Source of the DNA: Orlajensenia leifsoniae
GTDB lineage: Bacteria; Actinomycetota; Actinomycetes; Actinomycetales; Microbacteriaceae
Length of the DNA stretch: 64,000 bases
Assembly: GCF_004570845.1 (NCBI RefSeq)
Contig: NZ_SPQZ01000008.1
Span: forward strand, 1 to 64,000
Direction: 5' to 3'
The notes below the pieces were generated by a model. The model saw nothing but the letters and a program-made list of their open reading frames with translations. It was not told where the DNA came from and searched no databases. The position numbers were made by a program, and so were the translations under genes. The first letter of the stretch is position 1, and every line of letters begins with the position of its first letter. This document shows, one piece after another, positions 62,818 through 64,000 of the stretch.

Positions 62818-64000
62818 ACGACGCCATGACGACGGATGCAGCCGCCCGCGTTCTCGATCAGGCCCGCGCCTGGCTCGCCCAGGACCCCGACGTCGAGACC
62901 CGGGCCGAACTGCGCACCCTGATCGACGAGGCCGAAGCCGGGTCGACGGATGCCGTCACCGAGCTCCACGCCCGCTTCGACGTGCGGCTCGCCTTCGGCA
63001 CCGCCGGCCTCCGCGGCGAGATCGCCGCCGGCTCGAACCGCATGAATCGCGTGCTGGTGTCGCAGGCCGCCGCCGGCCTCGCCCGCTTCCTGCTGAACCA
63101 CGCGACCATCGGAGAGGCACCGAGCGTCGTCATCGGCTACGACGGCCGCAAGAACTCGCAGGTGTTCGCCACCGACACCGCCGAGATCATGGCCGGTGCC
63201 GGCATCCGGGCCATCCTGCTGCCTCGCCTGCTGCCCACGCCGGTACTGGCCTACGCCGTGCGCCACCTCGACGTCGACGCCGGCGTCATGGTCACGGCCT
63301 CGCACAACCCGCCCAACGACAACGGCTACAAGGTCTACCTCGGCGGCCGCGACAGGGGCTCGCAGATCGTCTCGCCCGCCGACGTCGAGATCGCCGAGGA
63401 GATCCTGCTGATCGCCGCCGGCTCGAGTGTGCTCGAATTGCCCCGCGGCGGGTTCGAGACCGCGGACGAGTCCGTCATCGACGCCTATGTCGACGCCACT
63501 GCGGCCATCGCCCCGACACCCCGCGCCCAGGTGAACGTGGTCTACACCGCCATGCACGGTGTCGGTTGGGAGACCTTCGCCCGCGCCGTCTCGGCCGCCG
63601 GATTCGATGAGCCGCACATCGTGCACGCGCAGATCGAGCCCGACCCCGCCTTCCCGACGGTCGCCTTCCCCAACCCGGAGGAGCCCGGCGCCATGGACCT
63701 GGCGACCGAGGAGGCGCGTGCCCGGCAGGCGGAGCTCGTGATCGCCAATGATCCCGACGCCGACCGTCTCGCCATCGCGATCCCGGATGCCTCAGCCGAC
63801 GGGGGCTACCGGCGCCTGTCCGGCAACGAGGTCGGGCTGCTGCTCGGCTGGTGGGCCGCCGAACGCAATGCCGCCGGTCGCACCCCCGGCGACGGCACCC
63901 TCGCCTGCTCGATCGTCTCCTCCCCCGGCCTCGCGGCCATCGCGCGCCACTACGGCCTGCACTTCTCCAACACGCTCACGGGCTTCAAGTGGATCTCCCG
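62814..64000 (+). CDS. Phosphohexomutase/phosphopentomutase-like protein, cut at the window end
   Basis: About 395 residues are visible. F-G-T-A-G-L-R-G-E lies near residue 60, the catalytic serine is in T-A-S-H-N-P-P-N-D-N-G-Y-K, and D-P-D-A-D-R-L-A-I-A is the metal loop. These place it in the alpha-D-phosphohexomutase family (PGM/PMM/PGM2). The N-terminal layout and coupling to a nucleoside phosphorylase fit the PGM2-like group that also handles ribose-1-phosphate. GTG 62814 overlaps the previous stop; ATG 62826 is in frame. The sugar-binding C-terminus is outside the window. Confidence 0.9.
   Translation, partial: MNDAMTTDAAARVLDQARAWLAQDPDVETRAELRTLIDEAEAGSTDAVTELHARFDVRLAFGTAGLRGEIAAGSNRMNRVLVSQAAAGLARFLLNHATIGEAPSVVIGYDGRKNSQVFATDTAEIMAGAGIRAILLPRLLPTPVLAYAVRHLDVDAGVMVTASHNPPNDNGYKVYLGGRDRGSQIVSPADVEIAEEILLIAAGSSVLELPRGGFETADESVIDAYVDATAAIAPTPRAQVNVVYTAMHGVGWETFARAVSAAGFDEPHIVHAQIEPDPAFPTVAFPNPEEPGAMDLATEEARARQAELVIANDPDADRLAIAIPDASADGGYRRLSGNEVGLLLGWWAAERNAAGRTPGDGTLACSIVSSPGLAAIARHYGLHFSNTLTGFKWIS

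Overview
The window is high-GC DNA from an actinomycete, most probably of the family Microbacteriaceae. Supporting signs are a 13E12/DUF222-type HNH tail, an acyl-CoA carboxylase with a small epsilon subunit, GTG starts, widespread 4-bp ATGA/GTGA gene overlaps, and many genes with a TANNNT -10 box only 6-9 nt before the start codon (apparently leaderless mRNAs). No tRNA, rRNA, insertion sequence, integrase or CRISPR array was seen. Genus is not assigned.

Positions 1 to about 45400 form one very large cell-envelope glycan locus. It contains: (a) a GDP-L-fucose branch (PMM-like HAD protein, gmd, fcl) with glycosyltransferases; (b) two copies of a module made of a polyprenyl-phosphate GT2, a DUF2304 membrane protein and a convergent DUF6541 giant membrane protein (5550-10055 and 35241-38303); (c) glf and glfT2 for galactofuranose polymer; (d) rmlA, rmlC, rmlB, rmlD for dTDP-L-rhamnose; (e) a scattered but apparently complete WbpA/B/E/D/I-type set for UDP-ManNAc3NAcA, an acidic diacetamido sugar (18601-19902, 21165-22235, 32475-35165); (f) three paralogues of a poorly described GT-B-like glycosyltransferase family with an A-N-Y-A-G-Q-G signature, two paralogous GT2-like proteins, and a PglK/MsbA-like ABC exporter; (g) a secreted cell-wall-binding-repeat protein, more GT2/GT4 enzymes and a LytR-CpsA-Psr ligase.

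From 45410 the window moves to housekeeping genes, still interleaved with envelope genes: purE and purK, a GtrA-like protein, a PH-domain protein, and Wzt/Wzm (ABC polysaccharide export). These are followed by birA, accD-accE, a LuxR-type two-component operon with an extra membrane protein, a TRAM/TrmA-like RNA methyltransferase, a Maf protein, the biotin-carrying carboxylase alpha subunit, an LpdA-like NAD(P)H dehydrogenase, a purine nucleoside phosphorylase and a phosphohexomutase cut by the window edge.

Read together, the locus makes at least four activated sugars (GDP-Fuc, UDP-Galf, dTDP-Rha and probably UDP-ManNAc3NAcA), assembles them on lipid carriers, moves them across the membrane by several alternative routes (two Wzx-like proteins, a PglK-like ABC protein, Wzm/Wzt, and GtrA/DUF2304 systems) and probably attaches them to peptidoglycan through the LCP ligase. 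The most unexpected element outside the proteins is a promoter-hairpin-hairpin-hairpin-terminator unit at 53051-53225, between accE and a convergent gene, that looks like an undescribed small RNA of about 140 nt.
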